47,821 nucleotides of DNA from Candidatus Eisenbacteria bacterium (GCA_016930695.1 JAFGGD010000031.1:90519-138339), one strand, 5' to 3'. Positions 1 through 8,593 are shown, numbered from the stretch's first letter. The notes: generated by a model from the letters alone, not told the origin. Numbers and translations are program-made.

Positions 1-1022
1 TCGCCGGCGGAGTTGGAGAATCGGTCCCAGTATTGGTAACGGACATAGGGAAGGACCGCCGGAAGCGCTTCACGGCCGGTGGACAAGCGATAGCCGGTCT
101 CGGCGTAGAACGCCTCCATCTCCCGGTCGCCGGGCGCGATCGATGGATCGATCGGGAGGGCTCCCATGCCGTCGCAGGAGCCGAACGCGCGTCCCCGGTA
201 ATACTCGCTTCGGAAAAGAAGCGCTTCGCCGGCGTAGTCGACGCCGAAGCCGAAGCGGTACCCGTCCTCATGGATCGGATCCCACGTTTCCAGATCGAAT
301 TCGCCGGTCGCTTCCCTCGCCGGGTTGTAGAAACCGCTCAGAGAGAGTTCCTCGCGCGGCGTGCGGAGGAGAAGCCCCAGATTGATGGAACGCTCGTCCT
401 CCAGCGTGCCGTCCGAGCCGCCGTTCAAGAAGGCGAATTGCCCTTCCGTCTCCATACCGGCGGGGAGGGGAATGGTGAATTCCGCGACGGCGCCCATGGG
501 GTGGCAGGGGGCGAAGGTCTGCGACCAAAGGGGTTTTTCCGCGGCCAGCACGTCCATGCATTCGTCGTGCAGCGCGAATCCGCGGAGGATGTGCCCTTTC
601 ATCATGCCGGCGCGAAGGTGCTCGTCGAACCGATAGAACGCGCCCGCTTCCATCAATTGGAAGGAGGTTCCCCCCGCGCACGTGGCGGTTCCTGCCTCGA
701 TGACGTACTCCCAGCGCGTGCCGCAGGAACCTTCCAGAGAGAGCGCGGCGTGGCGGACGACGAAGCGGTCGTCTCCGGCCCCGAAGGAGGTGGCCAGCCC
801 CGGGCCGTCGCCGTGGAAGCTCTCTGCCTGCACCGCCACGTCGACGTGGATTTCCGGAGGTTCGGGGTCCGAGGAATGGGCGGGAAGGCAAAGGATCAGA
901 AGACCGCACAGAGCGTCCGAGATGAGGGTGAGGTTCGTCCCGTTTCGCGGTTTCCACCGGAGGAGAGGGTTTTTCTCGCGAATTGCTGGCCGGCCGGAAG
1001 GAGGGCGGAGTGACGTCTTCAT
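1..1022 (-). CDS. Outer-membrane porin, OprP/OprO-like (3' end beyond window)
   Basis: The minus-strand frame stays open from an ATG at 1022-1020 to the left edge, giving about 340 residues without a stop. A Shine-Dalgarno sequence AAAGGGAG lies six bases before the ATG. An N-terminal hydrophobic stretch (DALCGLLILCLPAHS, about residues 36-50) after a basic region looks like a signal sequence with an unusually long n-region, so a later start is possible. The mature part alternates polar and hydrophobic residues with many aromatic residues. The segment FVVRHAALSLEGSCGTRWEY resembles the 'F-x-RRA-x-L-x-(V)-x-G' strand of phosphate-selective porins of the OprO/OprP family. The likely role is a substrate-selective outer-membrane channel; the substrate is unknown. 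The other long frames across this stretch are Arg/Pro-rich shadows. The gene diverges from the CYTH gene across a palindromic operator-like region. Confidence 0.75.
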   Translation of the reverse strand, partial: MKTSLRPPSGRPAIREKNPLLRWKPRNGTNLTLISDALCGLLILCLPAHSSDPEPPEIHVDVAVQAESFHGDGPGLATSFGAGDDRFVVRHAALSLEGSCGTRWEYVIEAGTATCAGGTSFQLMEAGAFYRFDEHLRAGMMKGHILRGFALHDECMDVLAAEKPLWSQTFAPCHPMGAVAEFTIPLPAGMETEGQFAFLNGGSDGTLEDERSINLGLLLRTPREELSLSGFYNPAREATGEFDLETWDPIHEDGYRFGFGVDYAGEALLFRSEYYRGRAFGSCDGMGALPIDPSIAPGDREMEAFYAETGYRLSTGREALPAVLPYVRYQYWDRFSNSAG

Positions 1023-1060
1023 CGATAACTCCCTTTCTCGCATCGGGTTGTTCTTGTAGA

Positions 1061-1099
1061 TAGACGTATCAACATATGTTAGACACGTCTAACAATACG
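1061..1099. promoter_or_regulatory. Overlapping palindromes between divergent porin and CYTH genes
   Basis: The palindrome TGTTAGAC-AC-GTCTAACA (1077-1094) has perfect 8-base arms. It overlaps a second perfect palindrome AACATATGTT (1071-1080), and both are enclosed by CGTAT (1065-1069) and ATACG (1095-1099). The block is AT-richer than its surroundings and lies 40-60 bases upstream of the porin ATG, where a repressor or activator of the porin would bind. The shape is similar to operators of metal-dependent DtxR/MntR-type regulators, but no regulator gene is adjacent, so the binding protein is unknown. Confidence 0.5.
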
Positions 1100-1217
1100 A
1101 TAAAGGGAGGACGGGCGTCAAGAAGGAAAAGGGGGAATGAGCGGGAGTGAAAGGGTATGATGGGCTGGGGCGGAGAGGATGGGGAAGAGCGAAACACCAG
1201 GTTTGTAAAGGAGTTGC

Positions 1218-1736
1218 ATGCCCCGAAACGTGGAGATCAAGGCCCGGGCGGCCGACCTGGAGGGGCAGATCCGCCTGGCCGAGCGTTTCGCCGACGCCGG
1301 CCCCGAGACGATCCACCAGGAGGATGTCTTCTTCGCCTGTCCCGAGGGCCGTCTCAAGCTACGCCGTTTCCCCGACGGGAGGGGGGAACTGATCTACTAC
1401 GAGCGTCCCGACGCCTCGGGTCCCAAGACTTCCGAATATACGATCGCACCCGTGGAGAGGGCGGACCCTCTGCGGGAGACGCTCGCACGGGCGTTCGGTG
1501 CGGTCGGCGTCGTCCGCAAGGTGCGTACGCTCTTCCTCGCCGGCAGGACGAGGATCCATTTCGACTCTGTCGAGGGGCTGGGGGACTTCATCGAGCTGGA
1601 AGTGGTCCTCGGTCCCGGGGAGGACGAGAGCGAGGGGGAGGCGACCGCTCGGGAGTTGATGGAACGCCTCCGGATCGCGCCGGAGGATCTCGTGGAGGGC
1701 GCATACATCGACCGACTTCGCCCTCCACCTGCCTGA
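1218..1736 (+). CDS. CYTH-domain protein (class IV adenylate cyclase / triphosphatase-like)
   Basis: This is a 172-residue cytoplasmic protein that begins RNVEIKARAADLEG, the N-terminal strand of the CYTH triphosphate tunnel fold. The first acidic residue of the usual ExExK motif is Asn here (N-V-E-I-K), a form also seen in the CyaB/class IV cyclase branch. Further charged strands follow in the order expected for a tunnel: RLKLRRF near 50, YYERPD near 65, KVRTLF near 100 and DFIELEVVL near 125. CYTH enzymes hydrolyse or cyclise triphosphates with metal ions; which substrate is used here (ThTP, inorganic triphosphate or ATP) cannot be read from the sequence. The start has a strong Shine-Dalgarno sequence AAAGGAG five bases upstream. 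The gene appears to be transcribed alone. Confidence 0.8.
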   Translation: MPRNVEIKARAADLEGQIRLAERFADAGPETIHQEDVFFACPEGRLKLRRFPDGRGELIYYERPDASGPKTSEYTIAPVERADPLRETLARAFGAVGVVRKVRTLFLAGRTRIHFDSVEGLGDFIELEVVLGPGEDESEGEATARELMERLRIAPEDLVEGAYIDRLRPPPA

Positions 1737-1886
1737 GAACGGCGCGGGGCGCGTCGGCACACCGCATCCGTCCGGCGCCTTCCGCCCGGTGGCCAACTCA
1801 AGTAATTCTCGGGAAAGTCGATAAAAGTCTCGTGGGCGCAGGCCGGTCCTTCGCCGGATCGGGCGCCCTCCCTGGGAGAAAAGGTG

Positions 1887-1910
1887 CGGCCGCGGTGTTC
1901 ATCGCGGCCG
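1887..1910 (+). other. GC-rich hairpin in the leader of the small barrel gene
   Basis: CGGCCGCG (1887-1894) and CGCGGCCG (1903-1910) form a perfect 8-bp stem with an 8-base loop, 25 bases before the next ATG. There is no T-run, so it is more likely a leader structure than a terminator. The rest of the 1737-1935 gap holds nothing else I can name. Confidence 0.35.
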
Positions 1911-1935
1911 GAACGAACCGTTAAGGAGGAGAAGG

Positions 1936-2562
1936 ATGCTCAGCAACCGCACCCCCCGGATCGTCCCGATCCTGCTCGCGGCGCTGCTCGCCACGAGCGT
2001 AACCGTCGCCGCCTCGTCCCTGAACGGAGGCACGGTGGAACTCCGCGCCCGCGGCAGTTTCGTCCATCACACGTTCGACGGCGGGAACGACGTGGAACAG
2101 ACCGCCAACGTAGCCTCCCTTAACTGCGACTTGGGCTATTTCCTGACGAGCATGGTCGAGGTCGCCGGCGGAGTCATTTACGAGCATTCTTCCGTCGAAT
2201 GGACGGGGCCGAATCAGGAGACGAAGGACACCGACTCCCGCATCGGGCTGATGGGTCAGCTCATTCTCAACTTCCCCTCATCGGGGGCGATCGTCCCCTT
2301 CGTCGGCGGCGGAGCGGGATTCCTCAGCCTGGACAGCAAGTTCGAGAACACGACCACCGGCTACGAGGACGAGGGGGATTACGAGAAGATCTACATCCTT
2401 CCCCGGGTGGAGGGAGGAATCCGCGTGTTGGTCGGCGACTCCGCGTCGATCAACATCGCCGGCTTTTACGAGCACCGGAAGAACGACGAGGGGATCGAGG
2501 ACGCCGACGCCGACAACATGGGCGTCAGCCTGGGAATCACGATTTTCCCGGTCCGGCGGTAG
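1936..2562 (+). CDS. Small outer-membrane beta-barrel protein
   Basis: The 208-residue precursor has a clear signal peptide (about residues 1-26: basic start, hydrophobic IVPILLAALLATSVTVA, AAS end). The mature protein of about 180 residues is rich in alternating strands such as VELRARGSFVHHTF, GQLILNFP, VPFVGGGAGF and SINIAGFYEHR. This is the pattern of eight-stranded OmpA/OmpW/OMP_b-brl barrels, whose usual length it matches. The function (structural, porin or adhesion) cannot be told. A strong ribosome-binding site AAGGAGGAG precedes the ATG. It is a single-gene unit closed by a bidirectional terminator shared with rpmB on the other strand. Confidence 0.7.
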   Translation: MLSNRTPRIVPILLAALLATSVTVAASSLNGGTVELRARGSFVHHTFDGGNDVEQTANVASLNCDLGYFLTSMVEVAGGVIYEHSSVEWTGPNQETKDTDSRIGLMGQLILNFPSSGAIVPFVGGGAGFLSLDSKFENTTTGYEDEGDYEKIYILPRVEGGIRVLVGDSASINIAGFYEHRKNDEGIEDADADNMGVSLGITIFPVRR

Positions 2563-2595
2563 AGAGGCGGAGCCTACAACGGAAAAACGACAAAC

Positions 2596-2634
2596 GGCCC
2601 GGGGCGGACGAATCGTCCCGGGCCTTCTTCTTTT
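2596..2634. terminator. Bidirectional intrinsic terminator (barrel gene / rpmB)
   Basis: GGCCCGGG (2596-2603) pairs with CCCGGGCC (2617-2624), with an inner GGACGA/TCGTCC arm, followed by TTCTTCTTTT. On the opposite strand the same stem is followed by a T-rich run from 2589-2582. It separates two convergent genes. Confidence 0.8.
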
Positions 2635-2649
2635 CACACGCGACGCGCG

Positions 2650-2838
2650 TTACGCCTTTTGGATCTTCCCCGAGCGGATGCAACGGGTGCAGACCATCCG
2701 TCGGCGGACCACGCCGTTCTCGACGACGCGCACCCGCTTCAGGTTGGGAAGAAAACGGCGGGCGGTCACGTTGTGAGCGTGGCTCACGTTGTGGCCGAAC
2801 TGAACGCCCTTTCCACAGATTTCACATTCACGGCTCAT
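2650..2838 (-). CDS. rpmB: 50S ribosomal protein L28
   Basis: This 62-residue protein has the bL28 pattern: SRECEICGK at the start, GHNVSHAHN at 15-23, then [11 protein letters not shown] and a C-terminal [10 protein letters not shown]. It is the zinc-binding (C+) form, with CxxC pairs at residues 5/8 and 49/52. bL28 is a component of the large ribosomal subunit near the E site. It stands alone rather than next to rpmG, which is a common arrangement. The upstream side (2839-2956) shows no promoter I would defend. Confidence 0.95.
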   Translation of the reverse strand: MSRECEICGKGVQFGHNVSHAHNVTARRFLPNLKRVRVVENGVVRRRMVCTRCIRSGKIQKA

Positions 2839-2956
2839 GATCTTGTCTCCCGAAGAAAACGCCCTTCCGGGGCGCCGATCTTTGCCTGTCCGACTACAGA
2901 CTCACAAGTAAATCACAGCGGGCTCGCCGGGGGCAAGCGATTTTTCCCCTCTCGGA

Positions 2957-4771
2957 TCAGCCGGTTTCCGGGGCGGGACCGCGGTATTCCAGGTCGTGTA
3001 ACTTCTTGTAAATACCGCCGTTGCGAATTAGTTCCTCGTGGGTTCCCTCTTCGCGCACACGGCCGTGGTGGAGGACGACGATCCGGTCGACGCGGCGGAT
3101 GGTGGAGAGGCGGTGCGCGATGATCAGCGCCGTCCGGCCCCGGAGGATCCTCTCGAGCGCCTCTTGGATGAGCGCCTCGGTCTCGCTGTCGATATTGGCG
3201 GTCGCCTCGTCGAGCACGAAAATCTCCGGATCCACGGCGAGGGCGCGGGAGAAGGCGAGCAGCTGCCGCTCCCCCGCCGAGAGCCCCGATCCCCGCTCGC
3301 GCAGCGCATGATCGTACCCTTCCGGTAGGCGCTCGATGAAACGGTCCGCGTTGGCGATCCGAGTCGCCTCGGTGATCCGGTCTGGCGGGATGCTCTCGTC
3401 GCCGAGACGGATGTTCCCCTCCACCGTTCCGCTGAAAAGGGTGACGTCCTGAAGAACCGTGCCGATCCGGCGGCGGAGGTCCCGCGGATCCATGTCGCGG
3501 AGATCGACGCCGTCCAGCGTGATCCTTCCATCTTCCGGATCCCAAAACCGCTCCAGTAGGGAGACGAGGGTGCTCTTCCCCGACCCGGTGGCGCCGACGA
3601 GCGCCACGCGCTCCCCCTTGCGCACCGTGAGCGACACCTCCCGGAGGACCGGTTCGCCGGGGCGGTAGGCGAAGGAAACGTTCTCGAAGCGAATCGCCTC
3701 CTCGAGCGGCCCGGGCCGCGCCGGCGCCTCCGGCGCCGCGATGGCGGGGGGCGTGTCGAGGAGAAGGAAGATCCTCTCCGAGGAAGCCATGGCGGACTGG
3801 AGGATGTTGTACTTTTCCGAGAGGTCGCGGATGGGGCGGAAGAACTGCCCCGTATACTGCAGGAAGGCGGCGAGAACGCCGAAGGTGAGCGCGCCGGAGA
3901 GAACCGCTCCGCCGCCCCGCCAAACCAGGAGCGCCACCGCCAGCGCGCCGATCACCTCCACCACGGGGAAGAAGATGGAGTGGTAGAGCACGGTGCGCAC
4001 GTGAGAGTCCCGCAGTTCCGCGTTTCGCTCGTCGAAGACGCGGAAGGTTCGCTCCTCGGCGTTAAAGAGCTGAATGACCCGCATCCCGACGAGACACTCC
4101 TGCAGCCATGCGTTCACCCGGGCCACCCGGGCGCGCACGTCCCGGAAGGCGCGGCGGACCTTCTTGCGGAAAAGGAAGGAGGCTGCGAAAAGGAGGGGCG
4201 CCACGGAGAAGACGGTGAGCGCCAGAGGGGCGTTCAGGACGAGCATGGCGGCGACGATGCCGGCGAGAAGAAAGACGTCGCCGAAGATCTGCACCACTCC
4301 GGACGTGAAGAGCTCGTTCAGCACGTCCACGTCGGAGGTGACCCGCGTGATCAACCGCCCCGTCGGGTTCTTCTGGAAATAGGATAGGGGCATCTTTTGG
4401 AGGTGGGAGAAGATCTCCATCCGGAGGTCCACCATCACCCGCTGTCCCACGACCTGGGTGATGTAGACCTGCACGTACCGGATGGTGAACTCCAGCACCA
4501 GCACGATCAGAAAGAGGACGCCCATTCGCGCGAGGGTCCGCGCCCGCTCCTGGAGGGCGATGTTCTCGGCGACGATCGCCCGGTCGATGGCGATCTTGGT
4601 GATCCAGGGGCCGACCAGCGCGAGAGCGGAGAGGAGGATGAGGAGTAAGACGGCGAGGGCCGTCCGCCCACGGTAGGGGCGCAGGTAGACGAGGAGCCGC
4701 CGGAAAAGAGCCGCGTCGAGCCCCTTCTGCAGAACGTCCTCGTCCGGGACGACGAGTGGACCGTGGCTCAT
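2957..4771 (-). CDS. ABC exporter subunit with catalytic (consensus) Walker B
   Basis: This 604-residue fused transporter half has six transmembrane helices in residues 20-310 and a nucleotide-binding domain from about 355. Visible motifs are Walker A GATGSGKST (393-401), Walker B IFVLDE (517-522) with catalytic Glu522, and switch His553. The signature is LSAGE (497-501) instead of LSGGQ. The start ATG overlaps the stop of the partner gene by four bases (ATGA, 4768-4771), so an upstream extension in this frame is not needed. With its partner, which carries Asp in place of the catalytic Glu, it forms a type IV heterodimeric exporter in the manner of TM287/288 or MdlAB. One ATP site is canonical and one degenerate, and both altered motifs fall in the same composite site. 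The substrate is unknown; lipids or drugs are typical. Confidence 0.92.
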   Translation of the reverse strand: MSHGPLVVPDEDVLQKGLDAALFRRLLVYLRPYRGRTALAVLLLILLSALALVGPWITKIAIDRAIVAENIALQERARTLARMGVLFLIVLVLEFTIRYVQVYITQVVGQRVMVDLRMEIFSHLQKMPLSYFQKNPTGRLITRVTSDVDVLNELFTSGVVQIFGDVFLLAGIVAAMLVLNAPLALTVFSVAPLLFAASFLFRKKVRRAFRDVRARVARVNAWLQECLVGMRVIQLFNAEERTFRVFDERNAELRDSHVRTVLYHSIFFPVVEVIGALAVALLVWRGGGAVLSGALTFGVLAAFLQYTGQFFRPIRDLSEKYNILQSAMASSERIFLLLDTPPAIAAPEAPARPGPLEEAIRFENVSFAYRPGEPVLREVSLTVRKGERVALVGATGSGKSTLVSLLERFWDPEDGRITLDGVDLRDMDPRDLRRRIGTVLQDVTLFSGTVEGNIRLGDESIPPDRITEATRIANADRFIERLPEGYDHALRERGSGLSAGERQLLAFSRALAVDPEIFVLDEATANIDSETEALIQEALERILRGRTALIIAHRLSTIRRVDRIVVLHHGRVREEGTHEELIRNGGIYKKLHDLEYRGPAPETG

Positions 4772-6507
4772 TCCCACTCCTCCAGTTCCCGCCGGAGCCT
4801 CTGCCGGCCCTCGATCCGCGCGTAGAGGCCGCCGCCGGCGACCAACTCGGCGTGGGTCCCCTCCTCGACGATCCGGCCCCCTTCGAGCACCACGATCCGG
4901 TCCGCGTCGCGCACCGCGCTGATTCGGTGGGAAACCACCACCGTGGTCCGTCCCCGGCGGAACTCGCGCAGCCCGGAGAGAATCGCCTCCTCCGTCCGCA
5001 GGTCCACGCCGGCGAGGGCGTCGTCGAGCACCAGGATGCGCGGGTCGCGGGCGAGGGCTCGGGCGAGGGCGATCCTCTGCTTCTGCCCGCCCGAAAGGCG
5101 GACCCCCCGCTCGCCGACACGCGTGCCGAAGCCGTCGGGGAACGCCTCGATCTCCTCGTCGATCCGGGCGAGGCGGCAGACCCGGCGGAGATCCGCCGGC
5201 GAGAGGGCGGGCGCGCCGAAGCGGATGTTCTCCTCGATGGTGAGGGAGAAAAGCTCCGTCTCCTGGGGGACGAAGCCGACGGCGGCGCGGAGAATGGCTA
5301 GGTCGCGCTCGGGGAGGGGGACGCCGTCGACGAGGACGCGCCCCTCCGTCGGATCGTGGAGCCGCGGGATGAGGCGGACTAGGCTGCTCTTGCCGCTGCC
5401 GATGGGCCCCACCACGGCGAGGGTGGTCCCCTCGTCGACGGCGAGGTCGAGGCCGCGGAGGATCGGATCGCCGCCGTCGTAGGCGAAGCCGACCCCTTCG
5501 AAGCGAAGGGCGCCCCGCACCGGCTCGGCGTCGCCGTCCGGCGGGCTCACGATCACCGGCCGCTCGTCCAGGATCCCGCCGATCCGCCCCATCGACGCCG
5601 CGCCGCGCTGGACCAGGTTGAGCACCCAGCCGAGGGCGATCGCCGGCCAGGTGAGCATCGCCAGGTAACTGGTGAAGGCGACGAAACCGCCGAGGGTGAG
5701 ATCGCCGCGCACCACCCGGAGCCCGCCCGCCCAGAGCACGATGAGCAGCGCCGCGCCGGTCAGCAGGCTCATGATCGGGAAGAAGAGCCCCCACACCTTC
5801 ACCAGGTCGATGTTGCGCCGCACCAGCTCCCGGTTGATTTCGCGGAAACGTTCAATTTCATCCTTTTCACGCACGAAGGATTGGACGACCCGGATGCCGG
5901 TCAGGTTCTCCTGCACCCGTCCGGTCATCGTGGAGACCTGCTCCTGGATCCTCTCGAAGCGGGTATGCATCGCCCCGCCGATCCGGTTCACCAGTATCGA
6001 GAGGATCGGGAAGGGGATGAGCGCGAAGAGAGTGAGGCGCGCGTCGATCCAGATCATCAGCGCGAGGCCGATGGCGAACGTGAAGAAGGTGTTCGCCAGA
6101 TACATGATCGCCGGGCCGAGGAACATGCGGACCGCGTTCAGGTCGTTGGTGGCGCGGGCGATGATGTCCCCCGTGCCGGTCCTGTCGTAGAAGGCGGGGG
6201 AGAGACGTTGCAGGTGAGCGAACAGGTCGTTCCGGAGGTCGTACTCGATCTCCCGGGAGGCGCCGATCATGATCCGCCGCATCAGGAAACGGAAAATCGC
6301 CTGCAGGAGGGCGACGGCGAGGAGCGCCCCCGCATAAACGGCGAGGGGATGCGCGAGCAGGCCGGCGCGCAGGTCGTCCACGGCGCGGCGTAAAATCAGG
6401 GGGGCGACGAGGGTGAAGGCGTTGGTCAGCAGGACGAAGAGGATTCCCCAGCCGTAGGCGGCGCGGTAGCGCCGGAGGTAGGGGCCCAGTCGGCGTAGGT
6501 CCTTCAC
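4768..6507 (-). CDS. ABC exporter subunit with degenerate Walker B (heterodimer partner)
   Basis: This 579-residue protein has six membrane helices in residues 15-300 and an ATPase domain from about 330. Walker A is GPIGSGKSS (367-375), the signature LSGGQ (471-475) is canonical, Walker B is ILVLDD (491-496) and the switch is His527. The residue after the Walker B aspartate is Asp496, not Glu. This is the known mark of the non-hydrolysing site in heterodimeric exporters. Translation starts at a GTG whose GTGA overlaps the stop of the dehydrogenase upstream, so all four genes of this operon are probably translationally coupled. The dehydrogenase neighbours hint at metabolite or lipid export but do not prove it. 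Confidence 0.92.
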   Translation of the reverse strand: MKDLRRLGPYLRRYRAAYGWGILFVLLTNAFTLVAPLILRRAVDDLRAGLLAHPLAVYAGALLAVALLQAIFRFLMRRIMIGASREIEYDLRNDLFAHLQRLSPAFYDRTGTGDIIARATNDLNAVRMFLGPAIMYLANTFFTFAIGLALMIWIDARLTLFALIPFPILSILVNRIGGAMHTRFERIQEQVSTMTGRVQENLTGIRVVQSFVREKDEIERFREINRELVRRNIDLVKVWGLFFPIMSLLTGAALLIVLWAGGLRVVRGDLTLGGFVAFTSYLAMLTWPAIALGWVLNLVQRGAASMGRIGGILDERPVIVSPPDGDAEPVRGALRFEGVGFAYDGGDPILRGLDLAVDEGTTLAVVGPIGSGKSSLVRLIPRLHDPTEGRVLVDGVPLPERDLAILRAAVGFVPQETELFSLTIEENIRFGAPALSPADLRRVCRLARIDEEIEAFPDGFGTRVGERGVRLSGGQKQRIALARALARDPRILVLDDALAGVDLRTEEAILSGLREFRRGRTTVVVSHRISAVRDADRIVVLEGGRIVEEGTHAELVAGGGLYARIEGRQRLRRELEEWE

Positions 6508-7541
6508 GGCTCAATCGCGATCTTGAGGGCCTTCCGGTTCTCCATCCGCTCGAAAGCCTCGGCGAGTCGGCCGAGGGGGAGCCGGTCGGTGATCAGCACC
6601 CGCTCGTCCACCTCCCCCCGGACGAGGAGGTCGTACGCCATGGCGACGAAGCGCGGCGTGTGGTGGAAGACGCTCAGGATCCGCTTCTCCTCGTAGTGGA
6701 GTTGGTGCGTGTCGAGGCGGACCGCGGTTCCCTTCTCGCAGCCGCCGAAGAGGTTCACCTTGCCGCCGCGCCGCGTGATGTTCAACGTGCGCTCCCAGAT
6801 CTCGGGGATGCCCACCGCTTCGATCACCACGTCCACGCCGCGGCCGTCGCTCAGCTCCCGCACAGCCTCCTCCGGATCGTCGAGGTCCGGGACGCTCAGC
6901 ACGTGGTCGGCGCCCATTCTTCGCGCCGCCTCGAGTTTCCACGGGGAGCGGCCGAGGACGATCACCTCCGCCCCCTTCAGCTTGATGAGACGGATGAAGA
7001 GGAGGCCGATCGGACCGGCGCCGACGACCGCCACGGTGTGATGCATCTTGATTCCGGTGCGTTGCACGCCGTGGACGACGCAGGCGAGCGGCTCCAGGAG
7101 GGCCATCCTCTCGTAGGGGATCCCCGCCGGAATCGGATAGAGGTTCTGCTTCACGATCGCTTCGGGAATGAGGATGAATTCGGCGTAGGCGCCGTTCAGA
7201 AAGCGGAGGTTCTCGCACAGGTTGTGCCGCCCGATCCGGCAGAAGGAGCACTGGTTGCACGGGGCGGAGTTGGCGCAGGCGACACGGGTTCCTTCCTCGA
7301 AGCCGGTCACCCCTTTGCCCAGCCGCTCGATCGTTCCGGCGAACTCGTGCCCGAACGGGGAGGGGAGGGAGGGAATCATCTTGTGGCCGCCGCGGATGAA
7401 GGTCTTCAGATCTGTGGCGCAGGTGAGTGCGGTGTGGATGCGGACCAGCGCCTCGCCGGGGCCCGGCTTGGGAACGGGGATCTCCTCGACGCGGACGTCC
7501 CGCGCGCCGTAGAAGAGGGCGACCTTCATTTTCCTCTGCAA
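6504..7541 (-). CDS. Zinc-dependent medium-chain dehydrogenase (paralogue 1)
   Basis: This is an MDR-superfamily NAD(P)-dependent alcohol/polyol dehydrogenase of about 341-345 residues. The catalytic-zinc region reads LTCATDLKTF and FGHEFAG. The structural-zinc loop CNQCSFCRIGRHNLC has all four cysteines, and the Rossmann motif VVGAGPIG is present. LEPLACVVHGV matches the threonine/sorbitol dehydrogenase branch. Two starts are possible: TTG at 7541 with a GGAGG seven bases upstream, or ATG at 7529 with a close AGAGG. The family N-terminus (MKVALFYG) fits the ATG. The gene lies between its paralogue and the ABC exporter with overlapping or two-base junctions. The substrate is not predictable; threonine, sorbitol or a galactitol-like polyol are candidates. 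Confidence 0.88.
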   Translation of the reverse strand: MQRKMKVALFYGARDVRVEEIPVPKPGPGEALVRIHTALTCATDLKTFIRGGHKMIPSLPSPFGHEFAGTIERLGKGVTGFEEGTRVACANSAPCNQCSFCRIGRHNLCENLRFLNGAYAEFILIPEAIVKQNLYPIPAGIPYERMALLEPLACVVHGVQRTGIKMHHTVAVVGAGPIGLLFIRLIKLKGAEVIVLGRSPWKLEAARRMGADHVLSVPDLDDPEEAVRELSDGRGVDVVIEAVGIPEIWERTLNITRRGGKVNLFGGCEKGTAVRLDTHQLHYEEKRILSVFHHTPRFVAMAYDLLVRGEVDERVLITDRLPLGRLAEAFERMENRKALKIAIEP

Positions 7542-7543
7542 GG

Positions 7544-8593
7544 CTAAGCCTCCGGCGCGGGCGCCGCGCCCGGTTCGATTACGATCTTGCGCGCCTCGCC
7601 GCGGCGGATCAGGCGGATCCCTTCTTCGATCCGGTCGAGGGGAAGCCGGTGGCTGATGAGCCGCGCGGCGGGGAAAGCGCCGCCGCGGATCAGGCGGAAC
7701 GCCTCGCGGAGGTCCGCCGGTGAGGACGAGTAGGTCGAGAAGACCCGCACCTCCCGTTTATAAACGAGATTGGGGTCGAAGGCAACGGTGGTCCCCTCGT
7801 CGGGGGCGGCGAACCAGTGAATCGATCCGCCGCGACGGACGGTGCGGAGGGCGAAGGCGAAGGCGGAGGGGACCCCGGCGGCGAGGAGGACCTGGTCGGC
7901 GCCGCGTCCCGCGGTGCGCCGGATCACGGCGCGGACCGCCTCATCTTCGTCCGGCGGGAGAGGGAGCGCGCCGGCGAAACGGCGGGCGAAGAGGAGCTTC
8001 TCCGGTAGGGGATCGCGGGCGAGGACGCGGACGCCGCGGCGACGGAGGAGATGGGCGATGGTCCCCCCCACGGCGCCGAGACCGGCGACGACGGCGGTCT
8101 CACCGCGCCGGAGGCCGGAGCGGCGGACGGCGCGGACGCAGCAGGCGAGAGGTTCCGTGAGGCTCGCCTCGGCGTCGGAGAGGGAGGCCGGAACGCGGAA
8201 GGCGACTTTCTCGAGGTGGAGGCGCGAGAGCGCGGCGTACTCCGCCCATCCGCCGGGAACGATGTTCGTCGAGCGGAAGAGGGCGCACTGCGATTCGTTG
8301 CCGCCGCGGCAGTAGACGCAAAGCCCGCAGGGGACGTGGTGCGCCGCGACGATCCGGTCGCCGACTCGGAAGCGGGGGGCGTCTCGGCCGGTCCGTTCCA
8401 CCACGCCGGCGATCTCGTGTCCGAGGATGGTCCCCGCGGGGAGGACGCGGAACTTGTGGAGGTCCGAGCCGCAGATGCCGACGGCGGTCACGCGGACGAG
8501 CGCACCGCCGGCCGGTGTGCGGGGCGGGGGGACGGACACGATCCGGAGCCCCCCTTTTCCGTCCAGCGCGGCGGCCCGCATCTTCCTCGGCAT
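7544..8593 (-). CDS. Zinc-dependent medium-chain dehydrogenase (paralogue 2)
   Basis: This 349-residue MDR enzyme is the first gene of the minus-strand operon. Catalytic-zinc motif GICGSDLHKF and LGHEIAGVVE are present, as is the structural-zinc loop CGLCVYCRGGNESQC. The nucleotide fold motif is AGLGAVGG, a variant of GxGxxG. It aligns along its whole length with the next gene (both end in RKIVIEP or LKIAIEP), so the pair arose by tandem duplication and divergence. A GAGGAGG ribosome-binding site precedes the ATG at 8593. Two different dehydrogenases in one unit may catalyse successive or opposite oxidations of one substrate, but this is inference. Confidence 0.88.
   Translation of the reverse strand: MPRKMRAAALDGKGGLRIVSVPPPRTPAGGALVRVTAVGICGSDLHKFRVLPAGTILGHEIAGVVERTGRDAPRFRVGDRIVAAHHVPCGLCVYCRGGNESQCALFRSTNIVPGGWAEYAALSRLHLEKVAFRVPASLSDAEASLTEPLACCVRAVRRSGLRRGETAVVAGLGAVGGTIAHLLRRRGVRVLARDPLPEKLLFARRFAGALPLPPDEDEAVRAVIRRTAGRGADQVLLAAGVPSAFAFALRTVRRGGSIHWFAAPDEGTTVAFDPNLVYKREVRVFSTYSSSPADLREAFRLIRGGAFPAARLISHRLPLDRIEEGIRLIRRGEARKIVIEPGAAPAPEA

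Noticed and set aside
33-1013. Long plus-strand frame opposite the left-edge porin
   Set aside because: It is rich in Arg, Gly and Ala without a recognisable fold, while the minus-strand frame open to the left edge has a signal sequence, Shine-Dalgarno and porin-type strands.
4772-5794. Extension of the second ABC subunit upstream of its ATG
   Set aside because: This part is out-of-frame shadow of the partner subunit. The ATGA overlap at 4768-4771 is the natural start.
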